DNA from: Morella rubra
Taxonomy: Eukaryota; Streptophyta; Magnoliopsida; Fagales; Myricaceae
DNA: 64,000 nucleotides
Direction: 5' to 3'
Assembly (NCBI GenBank): GCA_003952965.2
Contig: CM025852.1
Span: 4,000,416-4,064,415 of the forward strand
The position numbers and the translations under genes are program-made. The notes under the pieces are model-generated. The model worked only from the letters and a program-made list of their open reading frames with translations. It was not told where the DNA came from and searched no databases. Shown piece after piece: positions 1 to 14,193 of the stretch. Each line of letters starts with the position of its first letter. The first letter of the stretch is position 1.

Positions 1-935
1 TCCTTCCCAGGCGAGACCACACAGAAAAATGACATTGAGGTAATATTTCCATTTATTTATGAAGAGGTGTATCTTTTGAAACCAGAATTGATTTTCCTTG
101 ATATCTAACATAAAATGAAAGGATTCGGGAAGCATAGGATGCCCCGAAAATTATTAGCAAAGACTTTGACAAGATGTTCCATTTTTCTATGTAAATAGAT
201 TCGCTCAAAAAGGACTCCAGAAGATGTTAATCGTAAATGAGAAGATTGGTTACGGATAAAAAAGAAGACGGATTCGTATTCACATATATGAGAATTATAT
301 AAAAATAACAATAATCTTGGATTACTTTTAAAAAAAATAGAAATGGATTCGTTTTTTTTTGGAATAATACGAATGCTACAATTAGAATACTCATGAAGAA
401 AGAACCGCAATAAATGCAAAGAGGAGGCATCTTTCACCCGGTAGCGAAGGGTTTGAACCAAGATTTCCAGATGGATAGGGTAGGGTATTAGTATATCTGC
501 CACATAATTTAAATGTGGGAATTTGTCCTCTAAAAAAGGAAATATTGAATGAATGGATCGTAAATTGTAAGATCTTACGATTTGTACCCCTTCTAAAGAA
601 GATATTAATCGTAGAGAAAATGGAAGTTCCACAATGACTGCAAATGCTTCTGATAGAATTTGAGAATACAAATTTTTGTTGTATCCAAAAAATGGATTTT
701 GGTTAGAATTATTAGCGTAAATCATCAAATGATTCTGTTGATACATTCTCGTAATTAAACGTTTTACAACCAGTAAACTAGATTTATTATCATAAGCTAC
801 ATTTTCCAAAAAAATCGATCTATTTAAACCATGATCATGAGCAAGTGCATAAATATACTCCCGAAAGATAAGTGGGTATAGGAAGTCATGTTGCCTAAAT
901 CTATCTAGTTCTAAATATTCTTGAAATTCCTCCAT
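1..935 (-). pseudogene. matK: matK intron maturase, frameshifted and partial
   Basis: MatK is the group II intron maturase encoded inside the trnK intron; the plastid protein is about 505 residues. The reading frame starts at 935 and runs 276 codons. It follows the usual N-terminus ([42 protein letters not shown]) and then ends early. Recognisable matK sequence continues to the window edge in other frames. By eye there is a 2-base loss near 105-120 and a loss of about 13 bases near 35-40 relative to the conserved gene. The X domain lies outside the window. The breaks mean this copy cannot make the maturase. Several unusual residues appear just before the stop, as expected of decay. Confidence 0.85.
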
Positions 936-1657
936 TTAGTTAAAATTAGATTTGAACCCGAAATAAGGGATTTATTGGGTTAGTAAATGACACATAGTAC
1001 GATACAGTCAAAACAGGATATTTATTATAGTAAAAAAAGACTAGATAGATACCCCGGAAACAGATAAGACTCATCAACGGACTCTTTATCCTCGCTTTTT
1101 CCATCTAATTTTATCGGTTTATGTTCATTCTAGGATAACAAGATGATTAGAAATCCTTTATTTTTTCAACCCAATCGCTCTTTTGATTTTGGAAAAAAAA
1201 AAAAATATTTTATCAATATACTGCTTTTACACACCCACACACTCTAATGGAGAATATCTACTAATAATTAATAATTAGGATTTATAAAAAAATGGATAAT
1301 CCACTTATGTTAAAAACATTTCCCGCACCACTAAATATTTAACGTTTGATTAGATCGGGTAATCATTCAAATTAAGAACAGAAGCTCGTTGCTTTTTTTG
1401 TCTCCTTATAATTGGAGCCTCTATCCATTTATTCGCTTAACCCAACTTTAATTTAATTTTTTTCCGCGTCAAGAATTCGAAAGATTTTTGATCGATCCGA
1501 TAAGATAAGAATAAAAAATTCTCAGAATTCTCCATTAATACGACATGCTGCTTTTTCCATTCCTTCCTTTCAGGATCAGTCGCGGTTTTACAAGCTTTAC
1601 CGATGGTATTGATGAATCCATTGCTTCATACAAATGTGTAAAAAATGCTAGTCGCAC
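936..1657 (-). other. trnK intron, 5' part
   Basis: Non-coding sequence between the matK start and the trnK 5' exon. It is the 5' portion of the trnK group II intron in plastid order. No other gene is visible; the stretch is AT-rich with homopolymers. Confidence 0.7.
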
Positions 1658-1694
1658 TTAAAAGCCGAGTACTCTACCGTTGAGTTAGCAACCG
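1658..1694 (-). tRNA. trnK-UUU: trnK-UUU 5' exon
   Basis: The reverse strand reads as the 37-base 5' exon of plastid tRNA-Lys (UUU), with D-loop GGTAGAGTAC and the anticodon-loop end CTTTTAA before the intron. The first base is C where plastid copies normally have G, which would break the first acceptor pair. The 3' exon lies beyond matK, outside the window, so the tRNA is incomplete here. Confidence 0.85.
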
Positions 1695-2560
1695 AATCAA
1701 AATGTATAGATCCAATCGAAATCAAAAGATTCAAACGCAATCAAAATATCAAATAAAATAAAAAAAAAAAATTTCGAATCGATTCTGAACAAAAAAATGA
1801 ATATATCAGATACAAATACAAATACGTCTAAGATAAGAATCTAGCTTCAAATAAAAATATAGATATAATATAAAATCCAAATTTATCGACTACCACAGAT
1901 TTGGTTCGTATGTTATCCATTATTATCTTATCCATTTTTTTTTTAATCAAAAAAAAAAAATAAAAACTTTTATATTTTATCCCAGCAAATCCAATGAATC
2001 CATCGTTTGAATAAAGTAAAATAAAAAACCAAGTCTATAAAACAGAGAGAAATAGATACATTTATTCACGATCAGATTATATTTGTTTCATACACTGTTG
2101 TCAATATGAATGTGAATGTTGAGAAAAGAACATAATCTAGAAAACCATAAATTTTCATAAAAAATTATTCAATATTTTCTATTTGATTCAATAATATTTT
2201 TTTATATTAATAAACTATAAAAAAATATAAATAATAAAATTTAAATTCAAAAAAAAAAAAAAAGTTTCAACGAAAAATCAACAATTATTGAATTAGCGAT
2301 AATGTAAAATTTTACATTTATAAATCCAACTACTTCATTTATTCACTTGATCTTTTTGCGATTTATCTGTCTTATATGAATTTATCTCACTAAAATAAAA
2401 ATCAATTTTTGTCGTTATAGACGACGACATTTTATGGTAGTAATAATAAATTGGTAAGAATAGAGCAAAAGAGGGGACGTAGTATAGAAAAGGTTATATA
2501 TATAAAGTTATATACAAGTCACCCCCCCCTTTTTTTTGTATTTCATTAATTGAATTTCAT
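1695..2560. other. trnK-rps16 spacer
   Basis: AT-rich plastid intergenic sequence with several poly-A and poly-T runs and a run of C at about 2522-2529. I see no gene in it. Confidence 0.6.
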
Positions 2561-3680
2561 CTATTGATTAAGGGAAAGTTCCATAAAAACTCCCGCCTTT
2601 TTTAAAATATCATGAACAGTTCCCGTAGGTTGAGCGCCCTTTTTAATGAAATCTAAAATAGCAGGAACATTTAAATAAGTTTGATTCTTTATCGGATCAT
2701 AAAAACCCACTTTCCGAAGATCTCTTCCTTCTCTTCGGGATCGAACATCAATTGCAACGATTCGATAAACCGGCTATTGGGATAGATGTAGATAAATAAT
2801 ACCCCCCCTAGAAACGTATAAGAAGTTTTCTCCTCGTACGGCTCAAGAAAATTCGAAATTATGTTTATATACAGAATTTCTAATTAATGTCAAATAGATC
2901 CATAAAATAATAAAATCAATTAAATTATGATTTAAATACTTTTTCTTGTCCGAAAAAGAAAAAAATAATTCGTATTCACATCCTCATAACTCAAGTTGGA
3001 TAACCCTTAAATAACCCAAAGGAAGCCCTTTAGGCATTTCGTTTATTGAGCGGTCTCTAACCACGCACTTTTTGTCTGTCTCCTTTAGAATTTATTTTTC
3101 ATTATGATCTATTCATAGAGACAACTGAAAATGGTATTTCCTTGTTCCAGGATTCTTGATCGTTGACTTGAATCGTTGGGTTTAGACATGACTTCGGTGA
3201 TCTTTAATCATTTCAAAAAATGGCAGCAACATACCATTTTTTTGATTTCTTTCTTTCTATCAAAGAATCATACAAATGGTTGATTCCCCCGTGATACACT
3301 TTTAATTGAAAGAGTTTTACCAATTCCAAGAAATTTCCTTTGAAACTTGCTAGAATTGGATCCTTTCGATTTATATATCAAAATATACTTACGAAGTTGT
3401 TTCAATTTATTAATTAACACTAACCCTAGATACGTGCCCCTAAAAAATGAATCAATACTTTTTACTCGAGCTCCATCATAATCATGTACTATTTACATCG
3501 CAACCCCCCAAAATGAGGTTTTTCGAGTATAACAGAACAAACGATGTCGAGCCAAGAGCACCCTCATTCCTATATAATTAATCAAAAATGATGGATGTAA
3601 GAATCCACAGACGACCATATCCTTCACCTTCAAGTCGCACGTTGCTTTCTACCACATCGTTTTAAACGAAGTTTTACCAT
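2561..3680 (-). CDS. rps16: Ribosomal protein S16 (two exons, group II intron)
   Basis: Plastid ribosomal small-subunit protein S16. Exon 1 is 3641-3680, 40 bases, coding [13 protein letters not shown]. It is followed by the group II intron start GTGCGAC. Exon 2 is 2561-2775. It opens at [20 protein letters not shown] and ends ELSLNQ-stop. Joined, the exons give 85 codons in frame (84 residues), within the usual range for plastid S16. The intron (2776-3640) ends in AAT. The exon 2 boundary was chosen to keep frame and the terminal AT. rps16 is often lost in plants, but this copy reads as intact. In a nuclear insertion it would not be expected to be expressed. Confidence 0.85.
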
Positions 3681-5235
3681 AACATTTCTCTAGTAGGTTG
3701 CTGTAACCAGTATGTAATTGATTCCATTATGGAATCATGAATAATCATTGGTTCGGTCGGTACATAGTAATCTATATTTTTCTGAATGGGTAGTTTCTGA
3801 AGAAGTCTCAGCAAGAATTCAAATTAACCCTATATCCATATATATATTTCTTTATAATTAGAATATAAAATAATTAGAATATAAAAACTATAAATAATAA
3901 ATAACACAAATAAGTTCTTTTTTTTATTTAATTTTAATGGGGGGGCGGGGAATAAAGACTGATATAAGAGAGGATTTTGGTTGTTATTATTTTTCATAAA
4001 TCATAATTGAAAGAAAAGAATAGGAAATCCCCATATCTATCAGATAGACTAAAAAAATGTTTTTTGAAAGTAATTATAGATATTCTATGTTAAATATTTC
4101 AAATTTAGGGATCACAAATATCTTTTCACAACACAAAAATCAATCGAAATAAAATAAAGTTTTCAATGAAATAGAACGATAACAAGACACACATATAAGC
4201 ATTTCCTCATTTTCTGAGTAGTTTAGTTAACTTGACAAATTCTATTATCTTATTCACTTTACCTAAGGTAAAGTGAATAAGATAATAGAATTTGTCTCAA
4301 TTGTTATATAGATTTACAATTATTCATTAGAAAAAACACAAAATACTTAAAAACGAAATTCAAAGAAAATACATACGTAACATACGTAATTTGATTGTTT
4401 TTTAATGATATTCGGACAGACACAAACATTGAAATTGGTATTTTCTGGTGACGATTAACTTCTATCTACTCCGTTAATTCTATGAAGATGATGAATCATA
4501 AATAAAAACAAGAATCCTATATTTTTATTTTGTTTAGGAAGTACTAGACTATTTTGTATAAATGCAAGTTAAAACAAGTCCAGATTAAGCTCCTATTTTT
4601 TTTTTACCCTAAACTAGTCTTAAGAGACTTTATCTTATTGATTATTGATTGAAGTGAATTAGTACCCCAATATCAAAAACACACCCGTGTTTCTAATTTG
4701 GAAATCTACAGAAAATTAATAATCAGACTGTACCACTACTGTACCACTATTTCATTTTAAGTTAAAGTATAGGAAAAAAGAAAGAAAGGCTTTCACATTT
4801 CAATTTAGAATGCATCATTGAAAATTACGATGAGTATCGGAAACAAGGCTTTTTTTTATGAGGAATTCACTTAAATATGAAAGGGATGGGCATACAATGA
4901 AAAGACCGTTCCCTTATTTGAATTTTTTAATTCAAACTCTTTTGATCTATGCTCCTATCTTACCTGGATACAAATGGATTCAATTACATCTGTGTGTTAT
5001 TTGAACACAATTCAATTTGTGAAAAAGATATAATTCAGATAAGAATTAATCATTATAAGAAAAAAGAATCATATTCTATCCAATATTATTATACTCTTAA
5101 ATTATTATACTCTTAATAAAAAAACAAAAAGTTGTTTAAAATAAAAAAAAAAAGATAAGCTTTTATTCTGATATAAAATCAGTATTCTGATGCGATATAT
5201 AGAATCTGATATGATATATATATAATAGGTATGCT
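3681..5235. other. rps16-trnQ spacer
   Basis: AT-rich plastid spacer of about 1.55 kb. Its one distinctive element is the perfect 31-base inverted repeat at 4234-4296 (listed separately). It has a G run near 3940-3950. No coding sequence recognised. Confidence 0.6.
4234..4296. repeat. Perfect 31-bp palindrome in plastid spacer
   Basis: Bases 4234-4264 and 4266-4296 are exact reverse complements around a single central A at 4265. As RNA or single-stranded DNA this gives a 31-bp stem with virtually no loop. It sits alone in the rps16-trnQ spacer, far from gene ends, so a terminator role is unclear. Confidence 0.95.
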
Positions 5236-5307
5236 CTGGGACGGAAGGATTCGAACCTCCGAATACCGGGACCAAAACCCGTTGCCTTACCACTTGGCCA
5301 CGCCCCA
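5236..5307 (-). tRNA. trnQ-UUG: tRNA-Gln (UUG)
   Basis: A 72-base cloverleaf on the reverse strand. It starts TGGGGCGTGGCCAAGTGG, has the anticodon TTG in GGTTTTGGTCC, a T-arm GGTTCGAATCC and ends CCGTCCCAG. It matches plastid trnQ-UUG, and its position between rps16 and psbK is canonical. Confidence 0.95.
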
Positions 5308-6399
<1,092 letters not shown>

Positions 6400-6568
6400 A
6401 AAATAAAGTTTTTGTTTTCCTTACTCGATTTTTAAACGTTCTTAAGATTTTATTTTATCTATTCCACATCTTTATCTTTAACTATTAAATTTATCTTTAA
6501 CTATTAAAAAAAAAAAAGACTCGTCGAAATCGAAAGATAAATAAAAAATACCAAGTCATTGACAAAAG

Positions 6569-6656
6569 CGGAAAGAGAGGGATTCGAACCCTCGGTACGA
6601 AAAACCCGTACAACGGATTAGCAATCCGACGCTTTAGTCCACTCAGCCATCTCCCC
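6569..6656 (-). tRNA. trnS-GCU: tRNA-Ser (GCU)
   Basis: An 88-base class II tRNA on the reverse strand with a long variable arm. The anticodon is GCT within GGATTGCTAATCC, the T-arm GAGGGTTCGAATCCCTC, and the acceptor pairs GGGGAGA with TCTTTCC. It lies between psbI and trnG in plastid order. Confidence 0.95.
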
Positions 6657-7556
6657 CAATCGAAAAAGGATAATTACTATGTTACATTACACAAAAAGTA
6701 GGGTTTGAAAAAGAGTCTTTCTTTCTTTTATATCTCTTATTTACTTATTTATTTTAATTCTATTATATATTTTATTCTATAATAATATATAATAGAATTC
6801 CATTGAGATAAAGTAAGGACTATAAAGAGATATCTCCAATCGACTATTCCACTGAATATAAATTAATATTAATATAATATATATATAACCACCTATATAA
6901 TTATAAATATATGAATTAAGAATATAATACCTAAATAATAATATATTTTATAAGTAAGAAATTCATTATAGAGTAGTAATTTATATTATATAAGTAAAAT
7001 ATATAAATAATATAATATAAAAAGTACCTCTTTGATTTCGTCTGCAAGAGCTTTTTTTAATTCCGCGGCCTGGCCTGGTCAGTACCTCGCCGGGCCTTTT
7101 TTGTTTCAATAAATCATAGAAAAAATAATTTATTTGATTTGAAACAAAAATGATTGTTATTGAAACAATAACAATCATAAGAAAGACTATTTTTATTCCT
7201 ATGATACAGAATAGAATCAAAGTGTCATTTCTTAATTATTTGATCTTTTTTATTTCAATAAAATAAATGGAATAAAAAAAACAAAGAATGGAACCATATA
7301 TTCTTGCACAATTTTATGCTTTGGCGTACGTATTTTTATCGAGCCGTATCTGTCAATGTCAAAGCATCCCCAGCAAAAGAAAAAAAACGTGTTATTTAGT
7401 TATTAAAATGAATCTTCTTTCCCTAATTTCATCGGGCTCCGTGAATAAAACACGTCAATGCTCTAATTTTTATGATTCTTTTTTGATCCTCTTAATTATT
7501 AGGGCCAATTTTTCTGTTCGACAAAAGATACATTTCTATACAATAATCACATTGTA
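6657..7556. other. trnS-trnG spacer
   Basis: About 900 bases of AT-rich spacer with one GC-rich patch at 7065-7098 (CCGCGGCCTGGCCTGG). Open frames here have no recognisable product and are most likely chance. Confidence 0.6.
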
Positions 7557-8335
7557 GCGGGTATAGTTTAGTGGTAAAAGTGTGATTCGTTCTATTAACC
7601 CCTTTAATAGTTAAAGGGTCCCTTCGGTTTGTTTGATTACTATTCCGATCAAAAACTTTATTTCTTAAAAGGATTAAATCCTTTACCTCTCAATGAAAGA
7701 TTCGAGGAAGAATAGACATTCTCGTGATTTCTATCCAAAAAAGTCAATTAGAAATAAAAAAGTTGGATTATGAAATTACGAAACATAATTTATTTTTTAA
7801 TTGGATCAATACTTCCAATTGAATGAGTATGAGTAAAGGATCCATGGATAAAGAGAGAAGGAAGTATTTCTAATCGTAACTAAATCTTCAATTTTATGAT
7901 TTGTATAAGAGAGATTGAAGCAAAATAGCTATTAAACAATGACTTTGGTTTACTAGAGACATCGACATATTCATATTGTTTTAGCTTGGTGGAAACAAAA
8001 TACTTTTCCTAAGGATTCTTTCAAATAGAAATAGAGAACGAAGTAACTAGAAAGATTGTTATAATCCTCCCTCTTCTATAGGGATCATCTAGAAAGCGGG
8101 TTATTTTGAATGCATTCAAACAGAAAAGCTGACATAGATGTTATGGGCCGAATTTTTTTTTATTTCGTTTCCATCTGACATCCGTGGAATTTATCCATCT
8201 TCCATAAAGGAGCCGAATGAAACCAAAGTTTCACGTTCGGTTTTGAATTAGAGACGTTAAAAATGATGAATCAACGTCGACTATAACCCCTAGCCTTCCA
8301 AGCTAACGATGCGGGTTCGATTCCCGCTACCCGCT
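7557..8335 (+). tRNA. trnG-UCC: tRNA-Gly (UCC) with group II intron
   Basis: The 5' exon is 7557-7579 (GCGGGTATAGTTTAGTGG...). It is followed by an intron starting GTGTG and ending ...TATAAC, from 7580 to 8287 (708 bases). The 3' exon 8288-8335 holds the anticodon TCC in CCTTCCAAG, the T-arm GCGGGTTCGATTCCCGC and ends CTACCCGCT. Joined, the exons make a 71-base tRNA whose acceptor GCGGGTA pairs with TACCCGC. It looks intact. Confidence 0.95.
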
Positions 8336-8615
8336 TCTATATTATCTATATTTCTTATATTCAAATTCTTATTTATTAATAATATTATTAAATATTATTC
8401 TATAATAGATTATAGAATTTTATTCTATATAAAATAATTATTTTATTCTATATAAAATAATTATAATAATATAGATAATATAATTATTCAATTCAGATTA
8501 ATGTAATTTATATAATGGATCATTGAATTGAATGCGCAATTCCTGTAATTCTCTCACATATTCTTTTCTTTTTTCTGAACAAAAGATGTGAAAATCAAAC
8601 TAAGAAAAAAAAAAA

Positions 8616-8687
8616 GCGTCCATTGTCTAATGGATAGGACAGAGGTCTTCTAAACCTTTAGTATAGGTTCAAATCCTATTGGACGCA
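8616..8687 (+). tRNA. trnR-UCU: tRNA-Arg (UCU)
   Basis: A 72-base cloverleaf starting GCGTCCATTGTCTAATGG and ending TTGGACGCA, with anticodon TCT in GGTCTTCTAAACC. It lies between trnG and atpA as in plastid genomes. Flanking sequence (8336-8615, 8688-8887) is AT-rich spacer. Confidence 0.95.
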
Positions 8688-8887
8688 ATTTATTTCCATA
8701 TATTTTGTTATATTTTCACTAGGTATTTTGAATGATTTGAATAAGAGACACTTATAATTAGAATATAATACTGAATTTATATATATATAAATTCAAATAT
8801 AAGCGAAATAAAAAAAAATATAATAAAAAAAACTAGATTATATAAATAATTATTTTAAAAAATTAGAAAGTTATCTAAAAAATTTCT

Positions 8888-10411
8888 TTATACTTGTTCT
8901 TGAAGTAGAAAGCGTTCCATTTGTTCTTGAATAGCTTCTTTCAAAAGGACTTCCGCTTCCTCAGTGAATGTCTTGGTAGAAGATATTATTTCTTGGAACT
9001 GAGGTTTATTCGTTTTTAAGTAACTACGTAACTCAACGAGAAATTTCTTGACCTGTCCAATTTCTAATGAATCAAGATAACCATTCGTTCCAGTATAAAT
9101 AGTCATTATCTGTTCTTCCACCGTGAGAGGGGCTGATTGAGATTGTTTGAGCAACTCGCGTAATCGTTGACCTCTTGCCAATTGATTCTGAGTAGCTTTA
9201 TCGAGATCAGAAGAAAATTGGGCAAAGGCTTCTAATTCTGCGAATTGCGCCAATTCCAATTTTAATTTGCCAGCTACTTGTTTCATGGCTTTAATTTGAG
9301 CTGCGGATCCTACTCTGGAGACGGAAATACCCACGTTAATAGCAGGTCTGATTCCAGCATTGAATAGATCGGCGGATAAGAATATTTGTCCATCTGTAAT
9401 CGAAATTACGTTAGTAGGAATATAAGCCGAAACATCTCCCGATTGGGTCTCAACTATTGGTAAAGCAGTCATACTTCCTTCACCTAAACGAGAACTTGAT
9501 TTAGCGGCTCTTTCCAAAAGTCGTGAATGCAAATAAAAAACATCTCCCGGATAAGCTTCGCGACCCGGTGGTCTTCGTAATAGAAGAGACATTTGGCGAT
9601 AAGCCTGTGCTTGTTTGGAAGGATCATCATAAATGATTAAAGTGTGTCGTTCACGGTACATAAAATATTCAGCCAGAGCGGCTCCTGTATAAGGAGCGAG
9701 GTATTGTAATGTAGCCGGAGAATCCGCGGTTTCGGCTACTACAATCGTGTATTCCATTGCTCCCCTTTCTTGTAAAGCAGTCACTACCTGAGCCACAGAA
9801 GATGCTTTTTGACCAATAGCAACATAAACACATATTACATTTTGCCCTTGTTGATTGAGAATCGTATCTGTGGCTACTGCTGTTTTACCAGTCTGTCTGT
9901 CCCCAATAATTAATTCTCGCTGACCACGTCCTATAGGGATCATCGAATCAATAGCAATAAGTCCTGTTTGAAGAGGCTCATATACGGAACGTCTCGAAAT
10001 AATACCAGGAGCGGGAGATTCAATTAATCGAGATTCAGAAGCTGAAATTTCCCCTCGACCATCAATAGGTTTAGCTAAGGCATTTATAACACGACCCAAA
10101 TAAGCCTCACTTACTGGTATCTGAGCAATTCTTCCTGTTGCTTTTACAGAACTTCCTTCTTGTATCATCAAACCGTCACCCATTAATACAACACCAACAT
10201 TGTTTGATTCTAAATTCAGAGCAATGCCTATTGTACCCTCTTCAAATTCTACTAATTCACCCGCCATTACTTCATCAAGACCATAAATACGGGCAATGCC
10301 GTCGCCTACTTGAAGTACGGTACCGGTATTTACAACCTTTATTTCTCTATTATATTGCTCAATACGTTCACGAATAATATTACTAATTTCATCTGCTCGA
10401 ATGGTTACCAT
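8888..10411 (-). CDS. atpA: ATP synthase CF1 subunit alpha
   Basis: Alpha subunit of the chloroplast ATP synthase CF1 head, 507 residues, the full plastid length. The N-terminus is [20 protein letters not shown]. The P-loop GDRQTGKT is at residues 170-177, and the alpha-type SIYVAIGQK-like segment follows (here [11 protein letters not shown]). The nucleotide-site sequence [20 protein letters not shown] and the Arg-containing [11 protein letters not shown] are present. The C-terminus is [11 protein letters not shown]. It heads the atpI-atpH-atpF-atpA cluster, transcribed on the reverse strand, with atpF 66 bases upstream. No frame damage is visible. Confidence 0.97.
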   Translation of the reverse strand: MVTIRADEISNIIRERIEQYNREIKVVNTGTVLQVGDGIARIYGLDEVMAGELVEFEEGTIGIALNLESNNVGVVLMGDGLMIQEGSSVKATGRIAQIPVSEAYLGRVINALAKPIDGRGEISASESRLIESPAPGIISRRSVYEPLQTGLIAIDSMIPIGRGQRELIIGDRQTGKTAVATDTILNQQGQNVICVYVAIGQKASSVAQVVTALQERGAMEYTIVVAETADSPATLQYLAPYTGAALAEYFMYRERHTLIIYDDPSKQAQAYRQMSLLLRRPPGREAYPGDVFYLHSRLLERAAKSSSRLGEGSMTALPIVETQSGDVSAYIPTNVISITDGQIFLSADLFNAGIRPAINVGISVSRVGSAAQIKAMKQVAGKLKLELAQFAELEAFAQFSSDLDKATQNQLARGQRLRELLKQSQSAPLTVEEQIMTIYTGTNGYLDSLEIGQVKKFLVELRSYLKTNKPQFQEIISSTKTFTEEAEVLLKEAIQEQMERFLLQEQV

Positions 10412-10477
10412 GAGTATTTCTTAATTATTTATTTATTTTTTTTTTGAAAAAATAAAATAATGCCTACAGTAGAAGGA

Positions 10478-11787
10478 CTAATCGGTTATTTCTTTCAACA
10501 TACCAAACATGCTAATATTAGCATTGATGGTACGTAAATGTAACTCGTTGTTCAAAGAACTATTCAGAGTTCCTAGAGCTCCTTGTAAGGCTTGTTGGAA
10601 AACCCGTTGTCGGACTTGATTACTCGCTCTTTGTTGTTCAAAACAAATGGTTTCATTTTTGTAAATTTCTAATTGTTCCAAAGTTTTATAAGTTGAATTA
10701 ATCAAATTCAACTTTTCTCGTTCTATATCAGAGTATCCATTCACTCGAAACTGATCCGCTTCCATTTCCACTTTCCTTAAACGTGCCCGGGCTTTTTCCA
10801 GCTGTTCAATGGCTACCCCGCGTAGTTCTTCTGAATTTCGAATAGTCTTCAAGATCTTCTGTTTTCGATTATCTAATAAATCATTTAATGAAAGTAGATT
10901 ATCTTTCCATTTATTTAAAAATTTCCACGATCCCTTCCCGAACCAAACATGAATCTTTCGATTCATTTGGCTCTCGCGCCCAATTACTTCAATTATTTAT
11001 GAGAAATTCCCATATTTTTTTATATAATGAGCCTATCCTCCCTTCTTTATTCATATTCAAAAAAATCTCAAAACGGATCACTAAACCAGAATATTCGGAG
11101 GACTCTTCTGACCAAACAAATAATTGTCAGCAACGTTGTTTCTTTTTTTTTTTTTCAAATCCAAAGAATTCTTCTTAATTTATACGTAGGTCATCGATTC
11201 AGCATTAGATAAAAAAGAGGGGTTGAAATACTCATAATTTTTTCCAATAAATATAAATATAAATAAATTGAAAAAATCAAAAGAAAGGGTTCAAATCATT
11301 TTATCGATATGAGTGTTCTATATCGAAAAAACTTTCTTTTCTAACTTTTCATTTTGAAATCATTTGCATATTAACATTAAAATATTAACCTAGTAGTAGA
11401 AAAGTACCTTGCCGAGTGTGGACTTCAAACGGTTTAGCTTTAACCATGTTAATTGTTCCACATTATTGGTTGATAGAGAATCAAAGTAGATTTACCAATG
11501 AATCGCGAAATGCTATGGTTCTGAAATATGATTTATTAATTTATTCAAAAGTAATTCGCGCGATCGTGCACCTTTTCAATTATAACGAAAAAAAAGTGCA
11601 GTTGGTTGGATCCAGCCTATTCTTGAAATAAACAACTCGCACACACTCCCTTTCCAAAAAAAATCAATACACCGAACACTACACTTAGATTTATTAGATT
11701 TGTTGCTAAAATATCGGTATTAAACCCGAAGCTCCCGGCGGATGACCAGTAACCCAAGGAAAGGAAAGAATCGGTTCCATTTTTCAT
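10478..11787 (-). CDS. atpF: ATP synthase CF0 subunit I (b), two exons
   Basis: Peripheral stalk subunit of the chloroplast ATP synthase. Exon 1 (11643-11787, 145 bases) codes [20 protein letters not shown] and the membrane segment through [15 protein letters not shown]. It is followed by the group II intron start GTGCGAG. Exon 2 (10478-10887, 410 bases) starts in ...NDLLDNRKQ and carries the long charged coiled coil ([20 protein letters not shown]) ending KEITD. Joined: 555 bases, 184 residues, exactly the usual length. Intron 10888-11642, ending AT. The frame is intact. Confidence 0.95.
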
Positions 11788-12189
11788 ATGATCTCCTCTT
11801 CTATCTTCTATATAGATAGACTAATTATCTTTTATTTTTTTGTAATTTCCTAATATATTGATTTCTAAATAAATGGATTTTTTTTTTTCAATTGGAAAAA
11901 AAATGATACTTATTTTTATTAGAATTAGGCACCAGTCCCTATGTCAATTCCGAAATATCTCGTTTATTGTAACACTTCCTACAAAAAATATTCCATTGGA
12001 ATAAGAGGGGGAAGGAAGAAGGCGAGTCGGTATGCTAATTCCTCATCCTCCAATCAGTCCTTCCCATGGGTTATTGTCCCAACAAATAAATAATTGTAGG
12101 AGTGAAATCTTAATCGAATTTAATTCTAAAAAGCGAGAGCAGTAAGTCCAAGGAAATAAACTAAGAAAAAATACGTATTGTTTATAGGA
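11788..12189. other. atpF-atpH spacer
   Basis: About 400 bases of AT-rich plastid spacer inside the atp cluster; no gene seen. Confidence 0.6.
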
Positions 12190-13689
<1,500 letters not shown>

Positions 13690-13868
13690 TCAATGATGAC
13701 CCTCCATGGATTCGCCAATATAAGCCGCAGCTAAAGTTGCAAAAATAAGAGCTTGAATACCACTTGTAAATAATCCAAGTAACATGACAGGTATAGGAAC
13801 GACTGAAGGTACTAAAGAAACAAGAACAACAACTACTAATTCATCAGCTAATGATATTTTGAAAAGTA
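13690..13868 (-). pseudogene. atpI: ATP synthase CF0 subunit IV (a), C-terminal fragment
   Basis: Only the C-terminal fifth of atpI is present. It reads ...[37 protein letters not shown] and ends [14 protein letters not shown]. The plastid gene is about 247 residues; here roughly 58 are recognisable. Homology fades at 13,860-13,885, where a few disordered bases precede unrelated nuclear sequence, so the plastid block is cut inside this gene. Confidence 0.9.
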
Positions 13869-13870
13869 CA

Positions 13871-14193
13871 GAACACCAAAAGTCGGAGGGTGCAAAGTGT
13901 ATTTAACCTTTTTAAAAAAAAAGTTACGTACATCAAAACATCTTTCTCTACACTTTTTTACAAACTCCAATAAAAATTAAATATCTTTAAAACTTTTCAC
14001 CAACTTTTACTCAAAACCTATAAAACTCCAATCATAAATGAATTTCGCAATTCTATCAAAATCTAAAAAATCTTACAAGTTTATAAACTGAACATCTAAA
14101 TTGCCTATGATGGAGAAGATGTAGAAGGAAAACCATAAGAAAATTAACATGTGAAATTTTAGAGACATAAAGAATGGTTACTTTGTGGAAGGA
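13871..14193. other. Plastid/nuclear junction and AT-rich flank
   Basis: AT-rich sequence with no gene. A short CCAAAAGTCGGAGGG at about 13,875-13,890 could be a scrambled atpI remnant, followed by unrelated sequence. The second exon expected for the neighbouring O-methyltransferase is not recognisable here. Confidence 0.6.

Noticed and set aside
7557..8335. Possible degenerate trnG from its long interior
   Set aside because: The interior has proper group II boundaries (GTGTG...AC) and the exons join to a complete 71-base tRNA.
10138..10377. Forward open frame inside atpA
   Set aside because: It is the complement of the conserved atpA coding sequence and has no independent signal.
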